The position numbers and the translations under genes are program-made. From Labedella endophytica (GTDB lineage: Bacteria; Actinomycetota; Actinomycetes; Actinomycetales; Microbacteriaceae): a stretch of DNA of 64,000 nt. The stretch is from NCBI RefSeq assembly GCF_003990045.1, contig NZ_RZGZ01000002.1, forward strand, positions 1,240,001 through 1,304,000. The letters run 5' to 3'. Of the stretch, positions 54,210 to 62,314 are shown in pieces (within the stretch, counting starts at the first letter, position 1; every line of letters starts with the position of its first letter). The notes beneath the pieces are model-generated. The model made no database searches. It was given only the letters and a program-made list of their open reading frames with translations, and was not told where the DNA came from.

Positions 54210-55069
54210 TTCGGGAGTACTCCTCGTGCCGCTCTCACGGCGATCGCGGCTTTCACCGGGTTGGGGACGCGCACGCGGGTCGTGACGAGTTCGGAAGCGG
54301 GCGTCGCGCGGATCCGTCTCGCGAGCTCGGCGAACAGCTCGTGGGCGAGCACGACGGCGCGACGCGAGCTCGGCGGCAGCGCCGGCAGCGTGCGGGCGGA
54401 GGCGGCGAGGTCGGCGTCGATGTCGTCGAGGAGGCGCGCCTTGTCGGCCTCGGTGAACGCGTCGACGCGGATCCCGGGGAAGTAGCTGCGCCCGAGCCCG
54501 GCGAAGTCCGCGGCGAGGTCGCGGAGGAAGTTCACCTTCTGGAAGGCCGCGCCGAGGCGCCTCGCCCCCTCCTCCAGCTGATTGATCTGAGCGGGCGTGC
54601 GCCGTTCGCCGGCGAGGAAGACCTTGAGGCACATGAGTCCGACGACCTCGGCCGAGCCGTAGACGTACGCGTCGAAGCTCTCCTGGGTGTGCTCGACGTC
54701 CGTGATGTCCGCGCGCATGGACGCGAAGAACGGCCGCGTGAGGTCGACTCCGATGCCCCCGCGGCGGGCGGCGAGTGCGAAGGCGTGCACGATGAGGTTG
54801 GAGCTGTAGCCGATCGCCATCGCGCGCTCGGTCTCGGCCTCGAGGTCGTCGAGCGTGCGCGTGATCGATGCATCGTCGAGGCCCGCGTCGCTCGCCGCGC
54901 CGTCCACGATCTCGTCGGCGATGCGGACGAGCGCGTAGATGTTCCGCACGTCCTGTCGGACGGCGGGGCCGAGGAGACGGGCTGCGAGCCCGAAGGACGT
55001 GGAGTAGCGGCGGATGACGACGGCGGCGGTCTCCACGGCCACGGCGTCGTACTGACGGCCTCCGGTCAC
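54206..55069 (-). CDS. crtB: Phytoene synthase CrtB
   Basis: 287 residues from GTG 55069, overlapping the crtE stop (GTGA). Squalene/phytoene synthase Asp-rich motifs ALVRIADEIVDG (DEIVD) and FLRDLAADFAGLGRSYFPG (DLAAD), plus STSFGLAARLLG near the N-terminus. Condenses two GGPP to phytoene. Confidence 0.95.
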   Translation of the reverse strand: MTGGRQYDAVAVETAAVVIRRYSTSFGLAARLLGPAVRQDVRNIYALVRIADEIVDGAASDAGLDDASITRTLDDLEAETERAMAIGYSSNLIVHAFALAARRGGIGVDLTRPFFASMRADITDVEHTQESFDAYVYGSAEVVGLMCLKVFLAGERRTPAQINQLEEGARRLGAAFQKVNFLRDLAADFAGLGRSYFPGIRVDAFTEADKARLLDDIDADLAASARTLPALPPSSRRAVVLAHELFAELARRIRATPASELVTTRVRVPNPVKAAIAVRAARGVLPK

Positions 55070-56136
55070 TTGGTGCGCTCCAGGACGGCCCGCACGACGG
55101 GAGCGAGTTCGTCGCGCGTCGAGGCCGGCACGCTGTCCTCGGCGAGAGCCTCCCAGGCCCGGTTCGCGAAGTCGGTGGCGAGTCGCTCGGCGTAGTCGCG
55201 CGCCCCGCTCGTCACGAGAGCGTCGCGGAGGCGGGCCGCCCCGACGGTGTCGAGGCCGGGGTCTCCGAACAGACGGTGCACGTCGACCCACTCGGGCTGT
55301 GTGGCGGCATAGGCGATGAGGACCGTCCGCTTGCCCTCGCGCAGGTCACCGATCGAGCTCTTGCCGGTCACGTCCTCTTCGCCGAACACCCCGAGCACGT
55401 CGTCGACGATCTGGTAGGCGATGCCGATGTTCCGGCCGAAGCGGCCGAGGGCGTCGATCGTCGCGAGCCCGGCACCTGCGACCACGGCCCCGGCCTGCAG
55501 TGGGGCCTCGAAGGAGTACCACGCGGTCTTCAGGCGCTCCATCTCGACGACCTCGTCGACCGACGGCATGGTGGCGTGCGTGGAGAAGTCCACGTCGGCG
55601 AACTCCCCGGCGGCCGCGGCGGAGACCGCGTCGTCGAGCAGCTCGACGAGCCGACCACGCGTGAGCTCGTCCGCACCGCAGCCGTCGACCAGGCGGTAAG
55701 CGCCCGCGAGGGCGAGGTCCCCGGCGATGACCGCGACCGACATCCCGCGGTGCTCGGCGAGCGGCAGGGAGATCCCCGCCGTCGTGGCGCGGTCACGGTA
55801 GCTGCCGGAGACGTTGGGCCGGCCCCGGCGAACGAAGTCCCGGTCGATGACGTCGTCGTGCACGATGAGCGCGGTGTGGAGCAGTTCGTAGGCGGCTGCG
55901 ACGCGGGCGGCCACCTCGAGGTCGGTGCCGCCGAGGGTCTCGAAGGCGGTCAGCACCATGCGGGGGCGGAAGCGCTTGCCGCCGTCGGTGTTGCGCCGGA
56001 GGTTCTCGATCAGGTGGGCGTGGTGCGAACCGAAGCGCTCGCCGCGTGCGGCCGCGACCTCGAACCAACCGTCGAGGACCTCCTCGACGCGTTGCAGTCG
56101 CCGGCCGGTGACGACCACGAGATCGTGGGGGTCCAT
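55066..56136 (-). CDS. crtE: Geranylgeranyl diphosphate synthase CrtE
   Basis: 356 residues. First Asp-rich motif HDDVIDRD, second QIVDDVLGVFGEED with the usual actinobacterial Gly at the fifth position. KRFRPRMVL binds IPP. The ATG lies 6 bases after TAGTGT, indicating a leaderless start. First gene of crtE-B-I-Ye-Yf-Eb, the C50 carotenoid operon. Confidence 0.94.
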   Translation of the reverse strand: MDPHDLVVVTGRRLQRVEEVLDGWFEVAAARGERFGSHHAHLIENLRRNTDGGKRFRPRMVLTAFETLGGTDLEVAARVAAAYELLHTALIVHDDVIDRDFVRRGRPNVSGSYRDRATTAGISLPLAEHRGMSVAVIAGDLALAGAYRLVDGCGADELTRGRLVELLDDAVSAAAAGEFADVDFSTHATMPSVDEVVEMERLKTAWYSFEAPLQAGAVVAGAGLATIDALGRFGRNIGIAYQIVDDVLGVFGEEDVTGKSSIGDLREGKRTVLIAYAATQPEWVDVHRLFGDPGLDTVGAARLRDALVTSGARDYAERLATDFANRAWEALAEDSVPASTRDELAPVVRAVLERTK

Positions 56137-56142
56137 GCCTCG

Positions 56143-56171
56143 ACACTAACCGACCGGGCTCGATGCTTGAA
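56143..56171 (-). promoter_or_regulatory. crtE promoter
   Basis: Reading leftward: -35-like TTCAAG (56166-56171), 17-base spacer, -10 TAGTGT (56143-56148), ATG at 56136. The placement predicts a leaderless message. Confidence 0.6.
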
Positions 56172-56178
56172 ACATTTA

Positions 56179-56193
56179 ACTAGTTGCTCTAGT
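56179..56193. promoter_or_regulatory. ACTAG-N5-CTAGT inverted repeat, candidate crt operator
   Basis: ACTAGTTGCTCTAGT, 5-base arms, just upstream of the crtE -35 box; AACTAGTT within it is also an 8-base palindrome. In corynebacteria the MarR-type CrtR controls crtE from such a position, but no MarR gene lies in this window. Confidence 0.55.
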
Positions 56194-56257
56194 GAGTTGC
56201 GCTGGGCGCGTCGATGCTCTCTCGCTCGACGTCCTCCGAAAAAAATCTCGCCGGGGT

Positions 56258-56286
56258 GCATCCGAATCGTCGGCCGCGGCGGAAGT
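56258..56286 (+). promoter_or_regulatory. Possible SigK-type ECF promoter of the DUF4397 operon
   Basis: GCATCC (56258-56263) then 16 bases and CGGAAG. Mycobacterial SigK promoters read CCATCC-N16/17-CCGAAT; the first box matches 5/6 and the second 4/6. CCGAAT also occurs at 56262-56267 overlapping the first box. A tentative autoregulatory promoter for the sigma factor's own operon. Confidence 0.35.
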
Positions 56287-56337
56287 GGGGACAGAAGCAT
56301 TCCGCCGCCCGTTCGCGGGCTCGACACGGAGGTACCC

Positions 56338-57183
56338 ATGCGCAAGATCCTCGGCGCCGGCATCACAGCCGGCGCACTCCTCGCCCTCTCGGCAGCGTTG
56401 CCGGCCACAGCGGCCGAAGGAGACGCGACCCTGTCCGTGCTCCACGCTGTCCCCGATCTGACCGTCGACGTCTACGTCAACGACGAGCTCACGATCGACG
56501 ACTTCGAGCCGGGCACCCTCGGTGGCCCGCTGACCCTCGCTCCCGGCACCTACACGGTGGCCATCACCGCGGCCGACGCCGCGGATGCGAGCGACCCGGC
56601 CATCGGCCCCGTCGACCTCGTCCTCGAGGCGGACGGCAACTACACGGCCGTCGCGCACCTCACCGAGGCGGGCGAACCCACCGCGACCCTGTTCACGAAC
56701 GACGTCTCGACCCTCGCGGCCGGCGAAGGCCGCCTCACCGTCCGTCACACCGCCGCGGCTCCCGCCGTGGACGTCCTCGCGGCAGAGACCCCGGTCATCG
56801 AAGGCCTGACGAACCCGAACGAGGAGGTCCTGACGCTCGATGCCGGAACCGTCTCGGCGAGCGTCGCCGCCGCCGGAACGACCGACCCGGTGATCGGCCC
56901 GGCAGACGTCAACGTCGCCGAGGGCGTCAACACGATCGTCTACGCCTGGGGCAGCCTCGAGGACGACAATCTCGACCTCGCCATCCAGACGATCGGCGGC
57001 CTGCACTCCACCCCGGACGGCGTGCCCGCCGGCCAGGCCGGCCTCGTCGCCACCAACGCCCCCGGCGCCTCGGGCGCCCTGTGGATCGGAGCCGCGGTGC
57101 TCGGCCTCATGGCCTTCGCCGTGACCACCGTCCGTCGTTCGAACCGCCGTGAGGCGGCCACCGCCGAGAGGGCCGACCGCTGA
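56338..57183 (+). CDS. DUF4397 surface protein
   Basis: 281 residues from ATG 56338 (GGAGG 6 bases upstream). Sec signal peptide (1-about 26, ending ATAAEG), two DUF4397 beta-rich repeats (about 28-125 and 130-210; LSVLHAVPDLTVDVYVND, LTVRHTAAAPAVDVLAA), a linker and a C-terminal membrane segment WIGAAVLGLMAFAVTTV with basic tail. No LPXTG motif. Co-transcribed with a class F sortase and a sigma/anti-sigma pair, so its export or anchoring is probably under that sigma factor. Confidence 0.88.
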   Translation: MRKILGAGITAGALLALSAALPATAAEGDATLSVLHAVPDLTVDVYVNDELTIDDFEPGTLGGPLTLAPGTYTVAITAADAADASDPAIGPVDLVLEADGNYTAVAHLTEAGEPTATLFTNDVSTLAAGEGRLTVRHTAAAPAVDVLAAETPVIEGLTNPNEEVLTLDAGTVSASVAAAGTTDPVIGPADVNVAEGVNTIVYAWGSLEDDNLDLAIQTIGGLHSTPDGVPAGQAGLVATNAPGASGALWIGAAVLGLMAFAVTTVRRSNRREAATAERADR

Positions 57184-57854
57184 TCCGTCACCACTCACGC
57201 GGGAACACCGCGGCGGGCGCTCTCGCGCTCGCCGCGGTGTTCCTGTTGTCCGCGTGCTCCACGCCCCCGGGCGCGGCACCGACCGACGCCGCATCCGCTC
57301 CACCCGCCGCTGAGAGCCCGGAGCCCTCCGCGACGACCGCTCCTCCTACGAGCGCCATCGACGTGCCGCGCATCGATGCCGGCGCGGGCAATCAGGTCGC
57401 CCCGACGGTCCCCCCGAGCGCCGTGAGCGTCGCCGAGCTCGACGTGACCGTGACCGTGCGACCGGAAGGCCTCGCCCCCGACGGTTCGATGGCCCTGCCG
57501 GAGGATCCGTCCGTCGCGTCCTGGTACCGCTTCGGCTCGGGACCGGCGAGCGAGAGCGGCGCGACCGTGATCGCCGCGCACGTGGACTCCCTCGAGTACG
57601 ACATCGGCCCGTTCGCCCGTCTGGTGAAAGCGGCGCCCGGCACGATCGTGACGGTCACGAGTGTCGACGGGTCCGAGCACCGCTACACCGTCGACACCGT
57701 CGAGATCGCCGACAAGACCGGGGTCCCGTGGGACACGGTGTTCGATCGGAGCGGCTCTCCGCGCCTCGTCCTCATCACGTGCGGTGGCGAATTCGACTAC
57801 GAGACCGGTCACTACCGCAGCAACGTGATCGTGACGGCGACACCGCTGCCATGA
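57180..57854 (+). CDS. Class F sortase, lipoprotein-type, with apparent CTG start
   Basis: About 224 residues. Catalytic His in VIAAHVDSLEYD, Cys in LVLITCGGEF, Arg in HYRSNVIV, the class E/F sortase triad. GTG 57237 would give only FLLSACS before the lipobox Cys, too short for a signal peptide; the frame is open to 57153 and upstream codes RHHSRGN plus a hydrophobic core. The best fit is CTG 57180 overlapping the DUF4397 stop (CTGA), like the other 4-base overlaps here. The N-terminus is therefore uncertain. A Pro/Ala/Thr-rich linker follows the lipobox. Confidence 0.8.
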   Translation: MIRHHSRGNTAAGALALAAVFLLSACSTPPGAAPTDAASAPPAAESPEPSATTAPPTSAIDVPRIDAGAGNQVAPTVPPSAVSVAELDVTVTVRPEGLAPDGSMALPEDPSVASWYRFGSGPASESGATVIAAHVDSLEYDIGPFARLVKAAPGTIVTVTSVDGSEHRYTVDTVEIADKTGVPWDTVFDRSGSPRLVLITCGGEFDYETGHYRSNVIVTATPLP

Positions 57855-58471
57855 CGACAGAGGCGGACTATGCTCGTCGCACGACCGGCCTCCCGATGCC
57901 GGCAGACCGGACGGACCCCATGCGCCCCGCGGACGATGACGACGCGATCGGAGCCGCGTTCCACGCGGGCGACGAACGCGCTCTCGCCGAGGCGTTCGCG
58001 CGGTGGTCGTCCCTCGTCTACAGCCTCGCGCTACGCTCCCTCGGGCAACCGGCCGACGCCGAGGACGCCACCCAGCGCGTCTTCGTCTCGGCGTGGCAGA
58101 GCCGCCACACGTATGACCCCGAGCGGATCCGCCTCCCCGGGTGGCTCGTCGGTATCGCTCGGCATCGGATCGCCGACGTGCACGAGCAGCGGGCGCGCCA
58201 ACAACGATCCGATCAGGCCTACGCGACGAACACGGAGCAGGGGAATCGGGATGCGACGGAGGACGTCGCGGATCGCATCCTCATCGCCGGTGAGCTCGAG
58301 AAGCTCGAGCCCGTGCCGCAGGCCATCATGCATCTCGCTTTCTTCGACGACCTGACGCACACCCAGATAGCGGAGACCCTGGGTCTGCCGCTCGGTACCG
58401 TCAAAAGCCACATCCGACGCAGTCTCGCCCGGATCCGGAAGACCTTGGAGGTGAACGATGGAGCATATTGA
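57851..58471 (+). CDS. sigK: ECF sigma factor, SigK-like
   Basis: 206 residues from ATG 57851 (overlaps the sortase stop, ATGA). Region 2: SLVYSLALRSLGQPADAEDA and TQRVFVSAWQSRHTYDPE; region 4: MHLAFFDDLTHTQIAETLGL and GTVKSHIRRSLARIRKTL. Followed, with 14-base overlap, by an RskA-type anti-sigma factor, the standard SigK/RskA arrangement. Probably transcribes its own operon and surface-protein genes. Confidence 0.88.
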   Translation: MTTEADYARRTTGLPMPADRTDPMRPADDDDAIGAAFHAGDERALAEAFARWSSLVYSLALRSLGQPADAEDATQRVFVSAWQSRHTYDPERIRLPGWLVGIARHRIADVHEQRARQQRSDQAYATNTEQGNRDATEDVADRILIAGELEKLEPVPQAIMHLAFFDDLTHTQIAETLGLPLGTVKSHIRRSLARIRKTLEVNDGAY

Positions 58472-59411
58472 TCCCGAGCAGCTCGACGCCCTCGCCCTCG
58501 GCGAGGAGCAGCCGAGTGCCGCTCAGCAGTCGCACCTCGATGCGTGCGACGAATGCCGTGACTCCGTCGCCTCCGCCCGGCGCACCGCCGGGGCGATCCG
58601 TTCCGTGCGCGATCTCGCGGTCACGGAGGCCCCGGATTCGGTCTGGGCCGCCATCCACGCCGAACTCGCGCTCGACCCGACCCTCGCTCCCGCGCCGAAA
58701 CGTGGCGTCCTGACCGACGTCGCGCAGGCGACGCCTCCCGCGACGCCGACCGAGGCGCAGACGGAGACGGAGACGCAGCCGGAGACGGAGGCGGAACCGA
58801 CCCCGGAGAGCGGACCGGCTCCAGCTGCTCGGGCCCAGGATCCTGGAATCGCGGGTTCCGCCGCTGTGGTTCCACTCACCCGGCGCGGTCGTCCCGAGCG
58901 GAACGGCGGGGACCTCGCCGCGAGCACACGACCACGTGGCCGCGGCCGGTCGCGCCGCGCAGGCTCCCGCCGCTGGCTCGTCCCCGCGATCGCCGCCGGA
59001 GTAGCGCTCGTGCTCGGCGTCGGCGGGGGGCTCGGTATCGCTCGAGTACTCCAGCCGGGCACCGGAGACGTCGTGGCGACGGCCCGACTCGCCGCCCTGC
59101 CCGACTGGCCGGACGCGACGGGCACCGCCACGCTGCGCGAACTCCCCGACGGAGGCCGCGAGGTGCAGGTGGAGGTCGACACGACGGGCGAGGACGTCGA
59201 CGCCCCGCTCCGCGAGGTGTGGTTGCTCACCCCGGACGCGAGCGGACTCGTGAGCATCGGCTTCCTCGACGGCGCCACCGGGACCTTCCGCGTGCCGGCC
59301 GACGTGGACCTCTCCGCCTACCCGATCGTCGACGTCTCGGCGGAACCGCAGGACGGGAACCCGGCGCACTCCGGCGACTCGATCGTGCGCGGGGAGCTCG
59401 GCGCATCGTAG
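58458..59411 (+). CDS. rskA: RskA-like transmembrane anti-sigma factor
   Basis: 317 residues. Zinc-anti-sigma motif HLDACDECRDS at about 27-37 (HxxxCxxC). An extended Thr/Glu/Pro linker (TEAQTETETQPETEAEPTPE) and a basic stretch precede one membrane helix (about 176-197, WLVPAIAAGVALVLGVGGGL) and an external RskA domain (ATGTATLRELPDGGREV, VWLLTPDASGLVSIGFL). It sequesters the adjacent sigma factor and releases it after regulated proteolysis. The long acidic linker is unusual. Confidence 0.9.
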   Translation: MEHIDPEQLDALALGEEQPSAAQQSHLDACDECRDSVASARRTAGAIRSVRDLAVTEAPDSVWAAIHAELALDPTLAPAPKRGVLTDVAQATPPATPTEAQTETETQPETEAEPTPESGPAPAARAQDPGIAGSAAVVPLTRRGRPERNGGDLAASTRPRGRGRSRRAGSRRWLVPAIAAGVALVLGVGGGLGIARVLQPGTGDVVATARLAALPDWPDATGTATLRELPDGGREVQVEVDTTGEDVDAPLREVWLLTPDASGLVSIGFLDGATGTFRVPADVDLSAYPIVDVSAEPQDGNPAHSGDSIVRGELGAS

Positions 59412-59463
59412 TCGCGACCGCCGCCTGACCCGGTGGCCGCCCGCTGGAGTGGAGAATAGAGGC

Positions 59464-59982
59464 ATGAGCGTGGAACAAGTCGTCCTGTTGTCCGAAGAGG
59501 GCACCCCCACCGGGGTCGCCGACAAGGCGACGGTGCACACCACCTCGACGCCGCTCCACCTGGCGTTCTCCTGCCACGTGTCGGACGCGGACGGCCGCAT
59601 CCTCGTGACGCGACGCGCCCTCGAGAAGCTCACCTGGCCGGGCGTCTGGACGAACAGCTTCTGCGGCCACCCCGGACCGGGCGAGGACATGGAGGCCGCC
59701 GTGCACCGGCGGGCGAAGGCCGAGCTCGGCATCGAACTCGACACGCTCGAGGTCGCACTCCCCGACTTCCGCTACCGCGCCGTCGATGCCGCCGGGATCG
59801 TGGAGAACGAGATCTGCCCCGTCTACCGCGCCACCACGACGAGCGTGCTCGCCCCGGCCGCCTCCGAGGTCGTCGAGTGGTTCTGGGCCGAGCCCGACGC
59901 CCTCGACACCGCGATCGCCGCGACCCCGTGGGCGTTCAGCCCCTGGCTAACCCTGCAGCTGCCGCTCCTCGCCCGAGCCTGA
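59464..59982 (+). CDS. idi: Isopentenyl-diphosphate delta-isomerase, type I
   Basis: 172 residues from ATG 59464 (GTG 59449 is in frame). Nudix-type Idi with catalytic Cys in TNSFCGHPGPGE and Glu in VENEICPVYRA; metal His and the tail WFWAEPDAL are present. Interconverts IPP and DMAPP, supplying the DMAPP needed by CrtE and the lycopene elongase. GAGAAT 6 bases before the ATG may be a leaderless -10 box. Confidence 0.94.
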   Translation: MSVEQVVLLSEEGTPTGVADKATVHTTSTPLHLAFSCHVSDADGRILVTRRALEKLTWPGVWTNSFCGHPGPGEDMEAAVHRRAKAELGIELDTLEVALPDFRYRAVDAAGIVENEICPVYRATTTSVLAPAASEVVEWFWAEPDALDTAIAATPWAFSPWLTLQLPLLARA

Positions 59983-59986
59983 TCCG

Positions 59987-60865
59987 GTGGACACCGTGAC
60001 CGGCGAGACGATGATCGGTCCGGTCGCGGGCCCCGATCTGCACGTCATGACGTTCAACGTGCGTCGCCCGATCGGTCGCCTGCCCGGCCGGAGCCCCGAC
60101 GTGTGGGAGACGCGCGCGCCCGCTCTGTCCGCTTTACTCGCCGCCGAACGGCCCACGGTCCTCGGGGCTCAGGAGGTCGTGCCCGGCCAGTCCGCGGTGA
60201 TCCTCCGGGCGCTCGGTCGCGGCTACCGGACGGTCGGTCACGGCCGCGGCGCCGACGGCCGCGGGGAGGGCTGCCCCCTCTACTTCGATTCCACACGGCT
60301 CGAGCTGCTCGCGTGGTCGCAGAGGGCCCTCTCGGACACACCCGACGAGCCCGGCTCGACCTCGTGGGGCAACATGGTCCCCCGGATCCTCGTGTCGGCC
60401 ACGTTCCGCGACCGCGTCGGAGGCGCCCGCTTCCGCGTCATCAACACGCACTTCGACCACATCTCGCGCGGCTCACGGGTGCGCTCGGCCGTGCACGTGC
60501 GCGAGCTCGTGGCGGCCGACACGACGCCCGCGATCGTCATGGGCGACCTCAACACGGGCGAGGAATCCGACCCCGTCGCGGAACTGCTCGCGCACGGTGT
60601 GCTCCGCGACGCCTGGCCGGCGGCCCGCGAGCGGTTGTCGCCCGAGTGGGGAACCTTCCCCAACTACCGAGAGCCGCGCACGGGGCGGAAGCGGATCGAC
60701 TGGATCCTCGCTTCGCCACGGGTGGAGATCGCGCGGATCGGCATGAACGCGGCCCGGCCGCGCGACGTGTGGCCCTCCGACCACCTCCCCATCCAGGCCG
60801 TCGTGCGCATCCCGGCCGAGCTCCCGTCCGCCGACCTCCCGTACGCCGGAGTCACGCGGCCGTGA
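59987..60865 (+). CDS. Endonuclease/exonuclease/phosphatase-family hydrolase
   Basis: 292 residues from GTG 59987 (GTG 59996 and ATG 60011 are alternatives). EEP fold: MTFNVRRP, GAQEVVPGQ (metal Glu), VINTHFDH, VMGDLNTGEESDPV, RIDWILASP and PSDHLPIQAVV. It may act on a phosphate ester, nucleic acid or lipid; there is no signal peptide. Overlaps the next gene by 4 bases. Confidence 0.85.
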   Translation: MDTVTGETMIGPVAGPDLHVMTFNVRRPIGRLPGRSPDVWETRAPALSALLAAERPTVLGAQEVVPGQSAVILRALGRGYRTVGHGRGADGRGEGCPLYFDSTRLELLAWSQRALSDTPDEPGSTSWGNMVPRILVSATFRDRVGGARFRVINTHFDHISRGSRVRSAVHVRELVAADTTPAIVMGDLNTGEESDPVAELLAHGVLRDAWPAARERLSPEWGTFPNYREPRTGRKRIDWILASPRVEIARIGMNAARPRDVWPSDHLPIQAVVRIPAELPSADLPYAGVTRP

Positions 60866-61485
60866 TCGCGAACTTCCTCCGGCGGCCCGTCGGCGCCGTC
60901 GAGATCCTGGCGGACGTCGTGCGCCTCGTCGGCCTGCTGAGCGTGCTGGTCGCCTTCATCTGGTGGGAGCCGACCGACGCGGGCGTCCTCGCGCTCGTGC
61001 TGCCCGCACTCCTTCTCCCCCGCTTCATCGGCGTGCACCCCGGATTCGACGTGGTCTATGGAGTGATCCTTCTCGTCGCCGGCTGGAGCAACGTCTTCGA
61101 CCTCTACACGAGCATCTCGTGGTGGGACCTCGCCGTCCACGTCGCGTGCACGGGCGTCGTCGCCGTGCTCGTCTTCCTCCTGCTCGCCCGCCTCGGCATC
61201 ATCGCGTCGCCGCGCGGCTCCGATGTCACGGTGGCCTCGACCATCGTGCTCACGACGATCTTCGGGCTCGCGGCGAGCGCCGTGTGGGAGATGATCGAGT
61301 GGCTCGGCAAGGAGTTCGTGAGCAGCGACATCTTCGTGGAGTACGACGACACGATCGGCGACATGGCCGTCGGCGGTCTCGGCGCCCTTGCGGCCGGCGT
61401 CGCTCTGGCGCTCCTGCCGCTGCACCGCTACCGCTCGCCGGACGCGCGCGACCGGCGACGGGCGGAGCGCCTCCGCGTCGGCTGA
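60862..61485 (+). CDS. DUF2238/YjdF-like membrane protein
   Basis: 207 residues from GTG 60862. Five to six hydrophobic helices with WWDLAVHVACTGVVAVLVF, AVWEMIEWLGKEF and EYDDTIGDMAVGGLGALAAG, the conserved polar motifs of this family. Function unknown. Coupled to the EEP hydrolase gene by a GTGA overlap. Confidence 0.75.
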   Translation: MIANFLRRPVGAVEILADVVRLVGLLSVLVAFIWWEPTDAGVLALVLPALLLPRFIGVHPGFDVVYGVILLVAGWSNVFDLYTSISWWDLAVHVACTGVVAVLVFLLLARLGIIASPRGSDVTVASTIVLTTIFGLAASAVWEMIEWLGKEFVSSDIFVEYDDTIGDMAVGGLGALAAGVALALLPLHRYRSPDARDRRRAERLRVG

Positions 61486-61507
61486 CTCGTCACCATAGGC
61501 TGGGATG

Positions 61508-62308
61508 ATGACTCAGCACGTCGCCCTCGTGACCGGGGCCAACCATGGGATCGGCGCGGCGATCGCGGAGCGGCTGGCCGCCGACGGACTCGCCGTCGTG
61601 ATCACGTATCTGTCGATCGACGAACCCGAGGACGAGGGCACTCCCGAGCGACTGCGGGAGAACCATCGCAGCGACGCCTCGACCGTGGTCGAGCGCATCG
61701 CGGTCGCCGGGGGACGCGCGATCGCCATCTCCGCCGATCTCCTCGACGCCTCCGTGATCCCCGGCCTGTTCGACGCCGCCGAGGAGGCCTTCGGTCCCGT
61801 CGACGTGCTCGTCAACAACGCGACCGGTTCCCTCCAGGACACCTTCCGCGCGCGGGACCGCGACTGGGCCGGCCGATCGCTCACTCCCGTGACCGCCGCC
61901 GGCTTCGACCGCCAGTTCGGCGTGGACGCGCGTGCCGGGGCGCTGCTCATCGCCGAGTTCGCGGCACGCCTGCAGGAGCGCGACGGAACGTGGGGCCGGA
62001 TCCTGTCGATGACCTCCGGCGGCGAGCAGGGCTTCCCCGGCGAGGTGTCGTACGGGGCGGCGAAGGCCGCGATCGTCAACTACACGATGTCGGCGAGCCT
62101 CGAACTGAACCGCTTCGGCGTCACGGCGAACGCGCTGCACCCGCCCGTGACCGACACCGGATGGGTGACGGACGAGGTGCGCGGCTTCGTGGAGCAGGAC
62201 GACCGCTTCTTCAGCGTCGCCGAGCCCTCGGAGGTGAGCGACGTGGTCTCGTTCCTCGTCTCGGACGCCGGCCGTCGCGTCACGGGCAACGTCATCCGCA
62301 TGGGCTGA
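61508..62308 (+). CDS. Short-chain dehydrogenase/reductase
   Basis: 266 residues from ATG 61508 (ATG 61505 adjacent). TGANHGIGAAIAERLA, NNATGSLQD, catalytic Ser in MTSGGEQGFPG, YGAAKAAIVNY and NALHPPVTDTGW. The insert after beta2 (YLSIDEPEDEGTPERLRENH) is longer than usual. TAGGCT ending 6 bases before the second ATG suggests leaderless expression. Substrate unknown; 3-oxoacyl reductase-like. Confidence 0.88.
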   Translation: MTQHVALVTGANHGIGAAIAERLAADGLAVVITYLSIDEPEDEGTPERLRENHRSDASTVVERIAVAGGRAIAISADLLDASVIPGLFDAAEEAFGPVDVLVNNATGSLQDTFRARDRDWAGRSLTPVTAAGFDRQFGVDARAGALLIAEFAARLQERDGTWGRILSMTSGGEQGFPGEVSYGAAKAAIVNYTMSASLELNRFGVTANALHPPVTDTGWVTDEVRGFVEQDDRFFSVAEPSEVSDVVSFLVSDAGRRVTGNVIRMG

Positions 62309-62314
62309 CCTCGG

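Noticed and set aside
57237-57854. GTG 57237 as the sortase start
   Set aside because: It removes nearly all of the signal peptide needed for the lipobox at LLSAC.
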